Below, piece by piece: positions 44,044 to 52,196 of a stretch of DNA of 64,000 nucleotides. The first letter of the stretch is position 1; each line of letters opens with the position of its first letter. The stretch is from the NCBI RefSeq assembly GCF_009749385.1, contig NZ_WBIN01000013.1, positions 62,001-126,000 of the forward strand. Direction: 5' to 3'. A program made the position numbers and the translations under genes. This DNA comes from Agromyces allii. Its GTDB lineage: Bacteria; Actinomycetota; Actinomycetes; Actinomycetales; Microbacteriaceae. The notes under the pieces were generated by a model. That model was not told the DNA's origin. It saw only the letters and a list, made by a program, of their open reading frames with translations, and searched no databases.

Positions 44044-44913
44044 ATGGCCAAGACGCATAGCCGCCAGGTGAAGACCGAGCGCACCACCCCGATCGAGCTG
44101 GAGGTGCTCGCGTCGACGCGCGTGAGCCCGTCGTTCACGCGCATCACGGTGGGCGGCGGCGAGATCGAGCAGTTCACGCCGCGCGGGTTCGACCAGTGGT
44201 TCCGCCTCTTCCTGCCGCCGGAGGGCGCCGACGAGGTGCGCCTGCCCGATCGCGACGGCTACCTCGGCTACGCCCAGCTGCTCCGCACGCCGAAGGCCGT
44301 CCGGCCGGTGATGCGCAACTACACCGTGCGCGAGTTCCGCCCGGCGACCGCCGAACGCGGTGCCGAGCTCGACATCGACTTCGTGCTGCACGAGAGCCCC
44401 GAGACGGGCCGGCTCGAGGGCGTCGCGGCGTCGTGGGCGAGCACGTGCACGGCGGGCGACCGAGTCGGCATCCTCGACGAGGGCTACGGCTTCGACGCCC
44501 CCGAGTCGGCCGCGTGGTTCCTGCTCGTGGCCGACGAGACCGGCCTGCCCGCGGTCGCCGGCATCTGCGCCTCGCTGCCCGCCGACGCGCGCGGCGTCGC
44601 GATCGTCGAGATCCCGCACGCCGACGACGTGCAGGCGTTCCCGACCCCGGCGGACGTCGTCGTGCACTGGATCGTGCGCGACCACGACGAACGCCCGGGC
44701 GCCGCGGCGTACGCGGCGGCGGCCGGACTCGAACTGCCCGGCGACGTCGTGACCCACGCCTACGCGGTCGGCGAGTCGGGGCTCGCCACCGGCATCCGTC
44801 GTCTGCTCGTGAACGAGCGCGGCTGGGCCAAGACCGACGTGAGCTTCTGCGGCTACTGGCGGCTGCCGAAGGGCGCACCCGCCGTCGAGACCTCGCTGCT
44901 GATCGGAGCCTGA
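44044..44913 (+). CDS. Siderophore-interacting protein (SIP-type FAD reductase)
   Basis: The 289-residue flavoprotein has the FAD-binding beta-barrel motif MRNYTVREFRP (RxYT, ~84-95), the linker FVLHESPETGRLEGVAASWA, the C-terminal dinucleotide-binding part FLLVADETGLPAVAGICASL, and FCGYWRLPKGA. SIP proteins reduce Fe3+-siderophores with NAD(P)H or ferredoxin so that iron is released in the cytoplasm. Its place inside an ECF importer operon, behind an iron box, suggests it frees iron from the imported ligand. A GAGAGGA ribosome-binding site precedes the ATG. Confidence 0.92.
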   Translation: MAKTHSRQVKTERTTPIELEVLASTRVSPSFTRITVGGGEIEQFTPRGFDQWFRLFLPPEGADEVRLPDRDGYLGYAQLLRTPKAVRPVMRNYTVREFRPATAERGAELDIDFVLHESPETGRLEGVAASWASTCTAGDRVGILDEGYGFDAPESAAWFLLVADETGLPAVAGICASLPADARGVAIVEIPHADDVQAFPTPADVVVHWIVRDHDERPGAAAYAAAAGLELPGDVVTHAYAVGESGLATGIRRLLVNERGWAKTDVSFCGYWRLPKGAPAVETSLLIGA

Positions 44914-44916
44914 GCC

Positions 44917-45606
44917 GTGCCCACGACGACGACCCGGTCGACCCGCATGAAGACCCCCACCCGCCTGCTGCTCACGTGCGCCGCGATCGGCGCCGCCGCG
45001 GGCCTCGTGCTCATCCCGGCGTTCGTGCTCTCGACGACGGTCGCGCCGGCGATCCCGCTGCTGTACGCCGCGTTCGCCGGCATCTGGAGCATCCCGTTCG
45101 TCATCGCGCTCGCGCTGCTGCGCCAGCCGGGTGTCGGTTTGCTGACCGCGCTCATCGCGGGCCTCATCAACGCGGTGCTGACGCCGCAGGGCCCGTCGGC
45201 CATCCTCACGTGCCTCATGATCGGCGCGATGGTCGAGATCCCGCTCGCGCTCGGCCTGTACCGGTCGTTCCGCCCGTGGATCTTCTACGTCGGCGCGGCC
45301 GCCTTCGCCCTCCCCTACGCGCTCTACTCGATGCCGTTCCTCGGCGTCGACCGGTTCCCGCTGTGGGCGCAGATCGCGTACCCGACGCTCTCGGTGCTCT
45401 CGAACCTCGCGGGCGTCTGGCTCGGCCTGCTCATCGCGGGCCGCCTCGAGCGCACGGGCGTGGCGCGCGGCCTGCAGCGTCCGGTGCGGCGCATCAGGGC
45501 GACGGATGCCGCGGCGCAGGCGGATGCCGGTGCGCCGGCGTCTCCCGCAGCGCAGGCGTCTGCCGATACGCAGGCGGCCCCCGCGACGCACGCCGACCCC
45601 GCCTGA
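44917..45606 (+). CDS. ECF transporter S component (YkoE-like), probable iron-ligand binding
   Basis: This 229-residue membrane protein has about five or six helices (LLLTCAAIGAAAGLVLIPAF, IPLLYAAFAGIWSIPFVIAL, GVGLLTALIAGLINAVLTPQ, ILTCLMIGAMVEIPLALGLY, WIFYVGAAAFALPYALYSMP, LSVLSNLAGVWLGLLIAG) and an Ala-rich soluble tail. The order and sizes resemble YkoE-type S components, first linked to thiamine precursors. No TPP riboswitch is present here, and the iron box plus SIP partner point to an iron ligand. It starts 3 nt after the flavoprotein stop at GTG; an internal ATG (44947) is an alternative. Substrate unproven. Confidence 0.8.
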   Translation: MPTTTTRSTRMKTPTRLLLTCAAIGAAAGLVLIPAFVLSTTVAPAIPLLYAAFAGIWSIPFVIALALLRQPGVGLLTALIAGLINAVLTPQGPSAILTCLMIGAMVEIPLALGLYRSFRPWIFYVGAAAFALPYALYSMPFLGVDRFPLWAQIAYPTLSVLSNLAGVWLGLLIAGRLERTGVARGLQRPVRRIRATDAAAQADAGAPASPAAQASADTQAAPATHADPA

Positions 45607-45619
45607 CCTCGACCGTCAC

Positions 45620-45675
45620 CGCGTCAGGACTTCGGACGCGGCTCAGGACGATTCCGCGGATTCCGTCCTGACGCG
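45620..45675. terminator. Inverted repeat after the S component gene
   Basis: CGCGTCAGGAC (45620-45630) pairs with GTCCTGACGCG (45665-45675) over 11 bp, with a 34-nt loop that contains another CTCAGGAC copy. It lies 14 bp past the operon's stop. A terminator or regulatory hairpin is possible. Confidence 0.45.
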
Positions 45676-45718
45676 CGGTCGTCATTCTGACGTCGAGGTC
45701 GACGTCGACGCAGACGCG

Positions 45719-45754
45719 GAACGGGCCGCAGCGAGTGATCGCTGCGGCCCGTTC
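45719..45754. terminator. Strong bidirectional terminator hairpin
   Basis: GAACGGGCCGCAGCGA (45719-45734) pairs perfectly over 16 bp with TCGCTGCGGCCCGTTC (45739-45754) around a GTGA tetraloop. It sits between the convergent ECF operon and FKBP lipoprotein gene. Confidence 0.85.
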
Positions 45755-45774
45755 GCATGCCGGGTGGCGAGTGG

Positions 45775-46725
45775 TTACGCCGCGGGCGCCGTGCCGAGGA
45801 TCTCGACGAGGAACACGAGGGTCTGCCCGCCGAGGTCGGCCGCGTCGGGGTCGGTGCCGTAGGCGTAGACCGGCGGGATCGTCACGATGAGCTTCGTGCC
45901 GACCTTCTGGCCGACGAGCGCTGCGCCGAAGCCCTGGATCACCTGGTCGGTCGAGAACTGCGCGGGGTCGCCGCCGTAGCTCTGGTCGAAGACCTCGCCG
46001 GTGTCCCAGCTGGTGCCCTGGTAATTGAGCGTCACGGTGTCGCCGGTGGCGACGACGTCGCCGTCGCCCTCTTCGAGCACCTTGAGCTCGAAGTCGGTCG
46101 GAGGTGCGGTGTCGGGCAGCGTGACCGTGGGGGCCTCGCCCTCGGCGCCGAACTTCACCTCGGGCACGTTCTCGGTCCACTCCTTGGCCGTGAGCGGCTC
46201 CTGCACGTCGACGACGATGACGACGCTCTCGCCCGCGGCGAGTCCGACGTTCTCGTTGCCGGCGCCGTCGTACAGCGCGGAGGCGGGGGCGACGGTCACC
46301 GTGCGCGACCCGGTGGGCACGCAGTCGATGCCAGCGAGGAACGCCTCGTAGACGCCTTCGCCGCCGGCCTCGATGGTGGCGGGCTGCGAGAAGAGCTGCT
46401 TGCCGGAGGTGCCGGCGAACGCGCTGACCACGGCGTTCACGCTGTCGCCGGTCGCGGTGACGTCGCCGTCGCCCTCGATCGCGATCGTGCGCTGCAGCTC
46501 CTCGGCCTCGAGCGGGGTGTCGAAGGTGACGGTCGGCACGGCGCCGAAGTCGCCCTCGACCTTGACGCCGTCGCTCAGGGAGCCCGACGAGAGGTCCATG
46601 CAGTCGGCGGCCGACGGGGTGTCGGTGGCCTTCGGGTCGGCGCTGCCGGCGCATCCGGCGAGGAGCAGGACGGCAGCTGCTGTGGCGAGCGCGACGGGCG
46701 CGGCGCGGCGCAGGGCACGATTCAT
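45775..46725 (-). CDS. FKBP-type peptidyl-prolyl isomerase lipoprotein
   Basis: The 316-residue protein has a lipoprotein signal (MNRALRRAAPVALATAAAVL then lipobox LLAGCAGS). It carries two FKBP-like repeats. The first (~60-185) is degenerate. The second (~205-316) has GDTVTLNYQGTSWDTGEVFD, QVIQGFGAALVGQKVGTKL and IPPVYAYG, the features of an active proline isomerase. It is probably anchored to the outer face of the membrane, where it helps secreted proteins fold. No clear ribosome-binding site is seen. Confidence 0.9.
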   Translation of the reverse strand: MNRALRRAAPVALATAAAVLLLAGCAGSADPKATDTPSAADCMDLSSGSLSDGVKVEGDFGAVPTVTFDTPLEAEELQRTIAIEGDGDVTATGDSVNAVVSAFAGTSGKQLFSQPATIEAGGEGVYEAFLAGIDCVPTGSRTVTVAPASALYDGAGNENVGLAAGESVVIVVDVQEPLTAKEWTENVPEVKFGAEGEAPTVTLPDTAPPTDFELKVLEEGDGDVVATGDTVTLNYQGTSWDTGEVFDQSYGGDPAQFSTDQVIQGFGAALVGQKVGTKLIVTIPPVYAYGTDPDAADLGGQTLVFLVEILGTAPAA

Positions 46726-46824
46726 GAGGGGGTCTTCTCGATTCGATCGGAAAGGCGGAAGAGTCCAGTCTGCACGTTCGGGCTTTCGATTGCCTGAATT
46801 CCAGACATCCGAGCAGATCAGCAG

Positions 46825-46836
46825 CAGAATGGGCAC
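46825..46836 (+). promoter_or_regulatory. Leaderless-type -10 box of the methyltransferase gene
   Basis: CAGAAT (46825-46830) lies 6 nt before the ATG at 46837, without a ribosome-binding site. Confidence 0.45.
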
Positions 46837-47673
46837 ATGGGGGAACAGTCTGACGTTCGGGGTACCGTCCGGCATTTCGTCGAGCACGCCTCGGCGTTCG
46901 CGGCGCTCGATCCGGTGGTGTGGGATCCGATCTCGATGGCGACGGTGATCCGATCGGCGCCGCAGTTCGGCGAGCTCGTGCTCGACGCCTGCTGCGGCGA
47001 CGGCGCATCGGCGCTGCCGACGGCCGAGCTCGTGGGGCCGACGGGCGTCGTCGACGCGGTCGACCTGTCCGAGACGATGATCGAGCTCGTGCGCGAGCGG
47101 GCCGAGCGCGAGTCGGCACCGCTCCCGCAACTGCGGCTGCATGCGGTCGACGTGCTCGAGTGGGAGCCGACCGGCTACGACCTCGTGCAGTGCGTGCTCG
47201 GGGTGTTCTTCTTCGGCGATGCGGATGCCGGTGCCCGCCGTCTCGTCGAACGCGCGAAGCCGGGCGGACGGTTCGCCGTGACCCTGTGGGCGCCGACCGC
47301 GTTCCGGGAGTTCACGAAGGCGCTGTGCGACGCCGTCGAGGCCGAGGGCGGAGAGGTCGGAGCCGAGGCGGTCGCCGCGTACCGCGACCGGTCACTGCCC
47401 GGGCTGCCCGAGACGCCGGGCGCGCTCGCCCAGTGGTTGGGCGGGCTGGGCCTCGAACGCACGCGCGGCGAGCTCGTGCCGCGGCACCTCGACCTCGACG
47501 AGGAGCTCGCCTGGAAGCTCGTCGTCGGGATGTCGAGGGCGCGCCTCATCGCCGACCTCGACGACGAGACGCGCGACGCCGTCGCGGCCCGATTCCACGA
47601 GATCCTGGCCGAGCGCGAGATCACCCGCGTCGACGTCTCGACGCTCATCGGCGTCGGGCACGTGCCGGTCTGA
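46837..47673 (+). CDS. Class I SAM-dependent methyltransferase
   Basis: This 278-residue protein has the SAM-binding motif ELVLDACCGDGASALP (~48-63), VDAVDLSETMIELVR (acidic ribose ligand), LHAVDVLEWEPTGYDLVQCV and VERAKPGGRFAVTLWAP. These are the UbiE/COQ5-like motifs I, II and post-I. The substrate cannot be told from the sequence. The GxGxG of motif I reads ACCGDGA, which still fits. Confidence 0.85.
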   Translation: MGEQSDVRGTVRHFVEHASAFAALDPVVWDPISMATVIRSAPQFGELVLDACCGDGASALPTAELVGPTGVVDAVDLSETMIELVRERAERESAPLPQLRLHAVDVLEWEPTGYDLVQCVLGVFFFGDADAGARRLVERAKPGGRFAVTLWAPTAFREFTKALCDAVEAEGGEVGAEAVAAYRDRSLPGLPETPGALAQWLGGLGLERTRGELVPRHLDLDEELAWKLVVGMSRARLIADLDDETRDAVAARFHEILAEREITRVDVSTLIGVGHVPV

Positions 47674-47712
47674 GCACCGACGACCGCGAAGCCGGCCGCG
47701 TCCGCCTGGGCG

Positions 47713-48579
47713 TCAGCCCGGCTCGCCGCCCGTCGCAGCGGGGCGCGAGGCGTCGTTCGACCACTGGCTCCACGATCCGGGGAACAGGGCCGCGTCGACG
47801 CCGGCGATGGCGAGCGCGGCGACCGCATGGGCGCCCGTGACGCCCGAACCGCAGTAGGCGGCGACGTCGGCGCCGGGCACCGCGCCGAGCTCGGCGTACT
47901 GCGCCCGCAGCACCTCGGCGGGCAGGAAGCGTCCGTCGGCGTCGAGCGTCGTCGCGGTCGGCGCCGAGCGGGCGCCCGGGATGTGTCCGGCGCGGGGATC
48001 GATGGGCTCGACCTCGCCGCGATAGCGCTCGGCCGCGCGCACGTCGAGCAGCACGCCGTGGTCGGGCAGCGCCCCGGCCCCGTCGATGTCGAGCACGGGC
48101 ATTCCGCCGTAGCGCGCGGTCGCGTCGCCGGGTTCGGGCACGACCTCGCCCGTCTCGAGCGGATGCCCCGCTGCCCGCCACGCACCGAGTGCGCCGTCGA
48201 GCAGGCGCACGTCGCCGAATCCGGCGTGGCGCAGCAGCCACCAGGCGCGTGCGGCGGACTGGTTGCCCAGGTCGTCGACCACGACCACGGTGTCGCCGTC
48301 GTGCAGTCCCCACCGTCGCATGGCCGTCGTGAGCGAGGCCTCGGAGGGCAGCGGATGCCGGCCGGCACCGACCACGTCGTGGTCGGCGAGTTCGGTGTCG
48401 AGGTCGACGTACACGGCGCCGGGGATATGCCCGTTGCGGTATGCCCCGGATCCGTCGGGCTGCGCGAGCGTCCACCGCACGTCGAGCACGACCGTTCGGC
48501 CGTCGGGCGCGCCCGGAGCGAGGCGCGAGGCGAGTTCGTCGACGGTGATGAGGATCGGCATCCGTCCATCCTGCGCCAT
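47713..48579 (-). CDS. Sulfurtransferase with two rhodanese domains
   Basis: The 288-residue protein has two rhodanese domains. The N-terminal one is inactive-type (VVLDVRWTLAQPDGSGAYRN). The C-terminal one has the active loop AAYCGSGVTGAH with the persulfide Cys and the signature GVLLDVRAAERYRGEVEPID. This matches thiosulfate or 3-mercaptopyruvate sulfurtransferases. The CGSGVT loop is the mercaptopyruvate/thiosulfate type. An ATG at 48561 (MPILITVDELASRL) may be the true start, because the upstream ATG lacks a ribosome-binding site. Confidence 0.88.
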   Translation of the reverse strand: MAQDGRMPILITVDELASRLAPGAPDGRTVVLDVRWTLAQPDGSGAYRNGHIPGAVYVDLDTELADHDVVGAGRHPLPSEASLTTAMRRWGLHDGDTVVVVDDLGNQSAARAWWLLRHAGFGDVRLLDGALGAWRAAGHPLETGEVVPEPGDATARYGGMPVLDIDGAGALPDHGVLLDVRAAERYRGEVEPIDPRAGHIPGARSAPTATTLDADGRFLPAEVLRAQYAELGAVPGADVAAYCGSGVTGAHAVAALAIAGVDAALFPGSWSQWSNDASRPAATGGEPG

Positions 48580-48699
48580 TCGCCCGCCCGCGGCATCCCT
48601 CGCCGGTCATGTATTCGCGATGTGGGGGCGGACCGTGCGCTCGCCCCCGGTAAACTGTCCGGACGGACTGTTACTGAAGCTGAAGCATGAGGAGGGTGG

Positions 48700-51675
48700 A
48701 TGATCACCAGCCTCGCGATCTTCGCGGCGGCCTCGGTTCTCACACCGTGGCTCACGAAGCGCCTCGGCCGACGGGTCTTCCCGCTCATCGCCCTGGTGCC
48801 CGCCGCGACCTTCGTCGTGCTGCTGACCTGGCTGCCCGGCGTGCTCGCGGGCACGCCCGTCGTCGAGTCCGTCACGTGGATCCCCGAGCTCGACATCGCG
48901 CTGAGCTTCCGCATGGACGCGCTCGCGCTGATCCTCTCGCTCGTGGTCACGGGCATCGGCGCGCTCGTGCTGCTCTACTGCACGTGGTACTTCGCCGACG
49001 ACGAGCCGGCGCTCGGGCGATTCGCCGCGCTGCTGCTCGCCTTCGCGGGCGTCATGCTCGGCCTCGTCACCTCCGACGACGTGTTCGTGCTGTTCACGTT
49101 CTGGGAGGCCACGAGCGTGCTCTCGTACCTCCTCATCGGCCACTACACGGGCCGCAAAGAGAGCCGCGGTGCGGCGCTGCAGGCGCTCACGGTCACCACG
49201 TTCGGCGGCCTCGCGATGCTCGTCGGGCTCGTGCTGCTCGCGGTCGAGGGCGGCACGACCTCGCTGTCCGAGCTCATCGCGCACCCCGTCACGGGCGCCG
49301 CGGCCGAGTGGGGCATCGCGCTCGTGCTCGTTGGCGCGATCTCGAAGAGCGCGCTCGTGCCGTTCCACTTCTGGCTTCCGGCCGCGATGGCCGCACCGAC
49401 TCCCGTCAGCGCCTACCTGCACGCCGCGGCGATGGTCAAGGCCGGCGTCTACCTGGTTGCGCGCCTCGCCCCCGGGTACGCGGACCTCGAGGTGTGGCAT
49501 CCGATCGTCATCGCACTCGGCGTGCTCACGATGCTCGTCGGCGGCTGGCGCGCGCTGCGCCAGTACGACCTGAAGCTGCTGCTCGCCTACGGCACCGTGA
49601 GCCAGCTCGGCTTCCTCGTGCTCGTCACGGGCTTCGGCACGCGCGACGCCGCCCTCGCCGGCGTCGCCCTCCTGCTCGCGCACGCCATGTTCAAGGCGAC
49701 GCTGTTCCTCACGGTCGGCATCATCGACCACTCCGCCGGCACGCGCGACTGGCGCAAGCTCTCGGGCCTCGGGCGACGGATGCCGGTGATCACCGCGATC
49801 GCGGCCCTCGCCGCCGCGTCGATGGCCGGGGTCCCTCCCCTGCTCGGGTTCGTGGCGAAGGAGGGCGTGCTCACCGCCTTCATCGACGCGACCGCCGAGG
49901 GCGGGTCCATCGCCACCTGGGCGTGGATCGCGCTCATCGGCTCGGTCGCGGGGTCGGTGCTGACCTTCGCGTACACCGCCCGCTTCCTCTGGGGCGCCTT
50001 CTCGACGAAGCCCGACGTTCCGCCCACGCCGTTGCACGCGCCGGGCGCCGCGATCGCGATCGCCCCGGCGACGCTGGCCGTCGGCAGCCTCGTCGCCGCG
50101 TTCGCGATCGGGTTCATCGAGCCGCTGCTCGCCGCCTACGCCGACGAGCTGCCGGGCGGCCACGACACCCACCTCGCGCTCTGGCACGGCCTCGAGCCCG
50201 CGCTCTTCATCTCGCTCGGCATCTTCGCCATCGGCGGACTGCTCGTCTGGGGCCGCCGCGAGGTCGCCCGCCTGCAGGCGGCCGTCGTGCCCATGGTCGA
50301 CTCGAGTCGCGGCTACCTCGGCATCGTGTCGGCGGTCGACCGCACGGCCGCGGCCGTCACGACCGCGATCCAGTCCCGCGGCCTCCCGGGCTACCTCACG
50401 ATCATCATCGCGGTGTTCATCGGCGGGCTCGGCACGGCGACGATCCTGAACTCCGAGTGGCCGGCCGACATCCGGCTCTGGGACTTCACCTCGCAGCCGT
50501 TCATCGCGTTCGTGATGTGCGTCGCGGCGATCGCGGCCGTCATGGTGCGCCAGCGCATGACCGCCGTGCTGCTCGTGAGCGTCACGGGCTACGGTCTCGT
50601 GCTGCTGTTCGGCATGTCGGGCGCGCCCGACCTCGCCCTCACGCAGGCGCTCGTCGAGACGATCGTGATCGTCGTGTTCGTGCTCGTGCTGCGCCGGCTG
50701 CCGAAGCAGATCGCGCAGCGCAATCCTCCGGTGCACAAGCTCGCACGCGGCGTCATCGGCGGCCTCGCGGGCCTCGTGATGGGCGTGATCGGGCTCGTCG
50801 CCCTCGGCGCCCGCATCGAGCCGACGATCGCCGGCGGCCTGCCCGCCCTCGCGCTCGAGGCGCACGGCAAGAACATCGTCAACGTCATGCTCGTCGACAT
50901 CCGTGCGTGGGACACCCTCGGCGAGATCTCGGTGCTCGTCGCTGTCGCCACGGGCGTCGCCAGCCTCATCTTCGTGTCGGGTCGCACGGGCGGCGCGCCC
51001 CGCCTCGACGACGGCGACCTCGGCCTCGACCGGCGCGACCGCATGCGTCCGCTGCCCGAGCCCGCCTCGAGCATCCGCGCCCCGCGCACGAGCCTCGCGA
51101 ACACCGACGGCGAGACGGATGCCGCGGGCGAGGCCGCGTCGACCAGGCAGACGTGGCTGCTCGCCGGCCGCACGATCTCCCCGCGCAACCGCTCGATCCT
51201 CATCGAGGTGCTCGTGCGCCTGCTCTTCCACCCGGCGATCGTCGTCTCGGTGTTCCTTCTCTTCGTCGGCCACAACGCCCCCGGCGGCGGCTTCGCGGGC
51301 GGCCTGCTCGCGGGCCTCGCGCTCGTGGCGCGCTACCTCGCCGGCGGACGCTACGAACTCGGCGAGGCCGCGCCCGTCGACGCCGGGCGCCTGCTCGGCA
51401 CTGGCCTCCTCCTCGCCGCGGGCACCGCGACGGCCTCGCTGTTCTTCGGCGGCGTCCCGCTCGAGTCCGCCTGGTTCGAGACCGAGGTGCCCGTGCTCGG
51501 CACGATCTCGATCGGCACCTCGACGCTGTTCGACATCGGCGTCTACCTCGTGGTCGTCGGCCTGGTGCTCGACATCCTCCGCTCGCTCGGCGGCGAGGTC
51601 GACCGGCAGCAGGAGCACGCCGACGACGACGTCGACGACCCCGAGCCCGCACCCACCGAGGGGGCTCGCGCATGA
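48700..51675 (+). CDS. mrpA: Mrp Na+/H+ antiporter subunit A fused to subunit B
   Basis: This 991-residue protein is MrpA plus MrpB. The NuoL-like part (~1-640) has the essential acid in VLFTFWEATSVLSYLLIGHY (Glu136) and the Lys in GAISKSALVPFHFWLP (Lys216), with FKATLFLTVGIIDHSAGTR. The MrpA C-terminal/MbhE-like region covers ~640-810. The MnhB-type segment from ~825 reads LVRLLFHPAIVVSVFLLFVG and NAPGGGFAGGLLAGLALVAR. The complex uses the proton gradient to expel Na+. A GGAGGG site precedes the ATG, and TAAACT at 48651 is a plausible -10. It is the first of six genes joined by ATGA overlaps. Confidence 0.95.
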   Translation: MITSLAIFAAASVLTPWLTKRLGRRVFPLIALVPAATFVVLLTWLPGVLAGTPVVESVTWIPELDIALSFRMDALALILSLVVTGIGALVLLYCTWYFADDEPALGRFAALLLAFAGVMLGLVTSDDVFVLFTFWEATSVLSYLLIGHYTGRKESRGAALQALTVTTFGGLAMLVGLVLLAVEGGTTSLSELIAHPVTGAAAEWGIALVLVGAISKSALVPFHFWLPAAMAAPTPVSAYLHAAAMVKAGVYLVARLAPGYADLEVWHPIVIALGVLTMLVGGWRALRQYDLKLLLAYGTVSQLGFLVLVTGFGTRDAALAGVALLLAHAMFKATLFLTVGIIDHSAGTRDWRKLSGLGRRMPVITAIAALAAASMAGVPPLLGFVAKEGVLTAFIDATAEGGSIATWAWIALIGSVAGSVLTFAYTARFLWGAFSTKPDVPPTPLHAPGAAIAIAPATLAVGSLVAAFAIGFIEPLLAAYADELPGGHDTHLALWHGLEPALFISLGIFAIGGLLVWGRREVARLQAAVVPMVDSSRGYLGIVSAVDRTAAAVTTAIQSRGLPGYLTIIIAVFIGGLGTATILNSEWPADIRLWDFTSQPFIAFVMCVAAIAAVMVRQRMTAVLLVSVTGYGLVLLFGMSGAPDLALTQALVETIVIVVFVLVLRRLPKQIAQRNPPVHKLARGVIGGLAGLVMGVIGLVALGARIEPTIAGGLPALALEAHGKNIVNVMLVDIRAWDTLGEISVLVAVATGVASLIFVSGRTGGAPRLDDGDLGLDRRDRMRPLPEPASSIRAPRTSLANTDGETDAAGEAASTRQTWLLAGRTISPRNRSILIEVLVRLLFHPAIVVSVFLLFVGHNAPGGGFAGGLLAGLALVARYLAGGRYELGEAAPVDAGRLLGTGLLLAAGTATASLFFGGVPLESAWFETEVPVLGTISIGTSTLFDIGVYLVVVGLVLDILRSLGGEVDRQQEHADDDVDDPEPAPTEGARA

Positions 51676-52196
51676 CCGGATCCCTGACCCTCGTGGTGCT
51701 CATGGCCGTGATGTTCGGCGCGGGCATCTCGATCATGCTCGAACGCAGCCTCACGCGCGTGCTCATCGGGTTCCTGCTCGTCGGCAACGCCGTCAACGTG
51801 CTCATCTACCTCATGAGCGGCGCGCCGGGGCTCGCGCCTATCCTCGGCGAGGGCGTCGACCCCGACGAGATCTCCGACCCGCTGCCGCAGGCGTTCGTGC
51901 TCACCGCGATCGTGATCAACCTCGGCATCACGGCCTTCATGCTCGCCCTCATCTACCGCTCGTGGTGGCTGGCCCAGCTCGGCGCCAAGGGCGACCTCAT
52001 CGACGACGAGGAGGAGGACCTGCACGACGCCGAAGAGGCGGCAGACCTCATCCGCATCTCCGCCGCCGACGACGCCGCCATCCAGGAGATCATCGAGGCG
52101 AGCGACGAGGAGCCCGACGAGGACCTCGAGTTCGAGGCATCCGCCCGTGACCGCGCCGACGGCGACGATCGCACCGATCGGGAGGCCGACCGATGA
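51672..52196 (+). CDS. mrpC: Mrp antiporter subunit C
   Basis: This 174-residue protein has three membrane helices typical of MrpC/NuoK (LTLVVLMAVMFGAGISIMLE, LIGFLLVGNAVNVLIYLMSG, PQAFVLTAIVINLGITAFML). An unusual ~65-residue acidic cytoplasmic tail follows (IDDEEEDLHDAEEAADLIRI). Normal MrpC ends soon after the third helix (~115 residues). The start overlaps the mrpA stop (ATGA). Confidence 0.93.
   Translation: MTGSLTLVVLMAVMFGAGISIMLERSLTRVLIGFLLVGNAVNVLIYLMSGAPGLAPILGEGVDPDEISDPLPQAFVLTAIVINLGITAFMLALIYRSWWLAQLGAKGDLIDDEEEDLHDAEEAADLIRISAADDAAIQEIIEASDEEPDEDLEFEASARDRADGDDRTDREADR

Noticed and set aside
41291-45606. Cobalt/nickel or thiamine assignment for the ECF operon
   Set aside because: No cobalamin or TPP riboswitch and no Cbi/Nik-type partner gene; an iron box and an SIP gene point elsewhere. 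Not excluded, but less supported.
48607-51618. Very long open frame opposite the Mrp antiporter A gene on the minus strand
   Set aside because: It is charged, low-complexity Arg/Asp/Glu/Ala-rich sequence with no motif, while the plus strand has an excellent MrpA match and operon overlaps. It is a shadow of a GC-rich gene.
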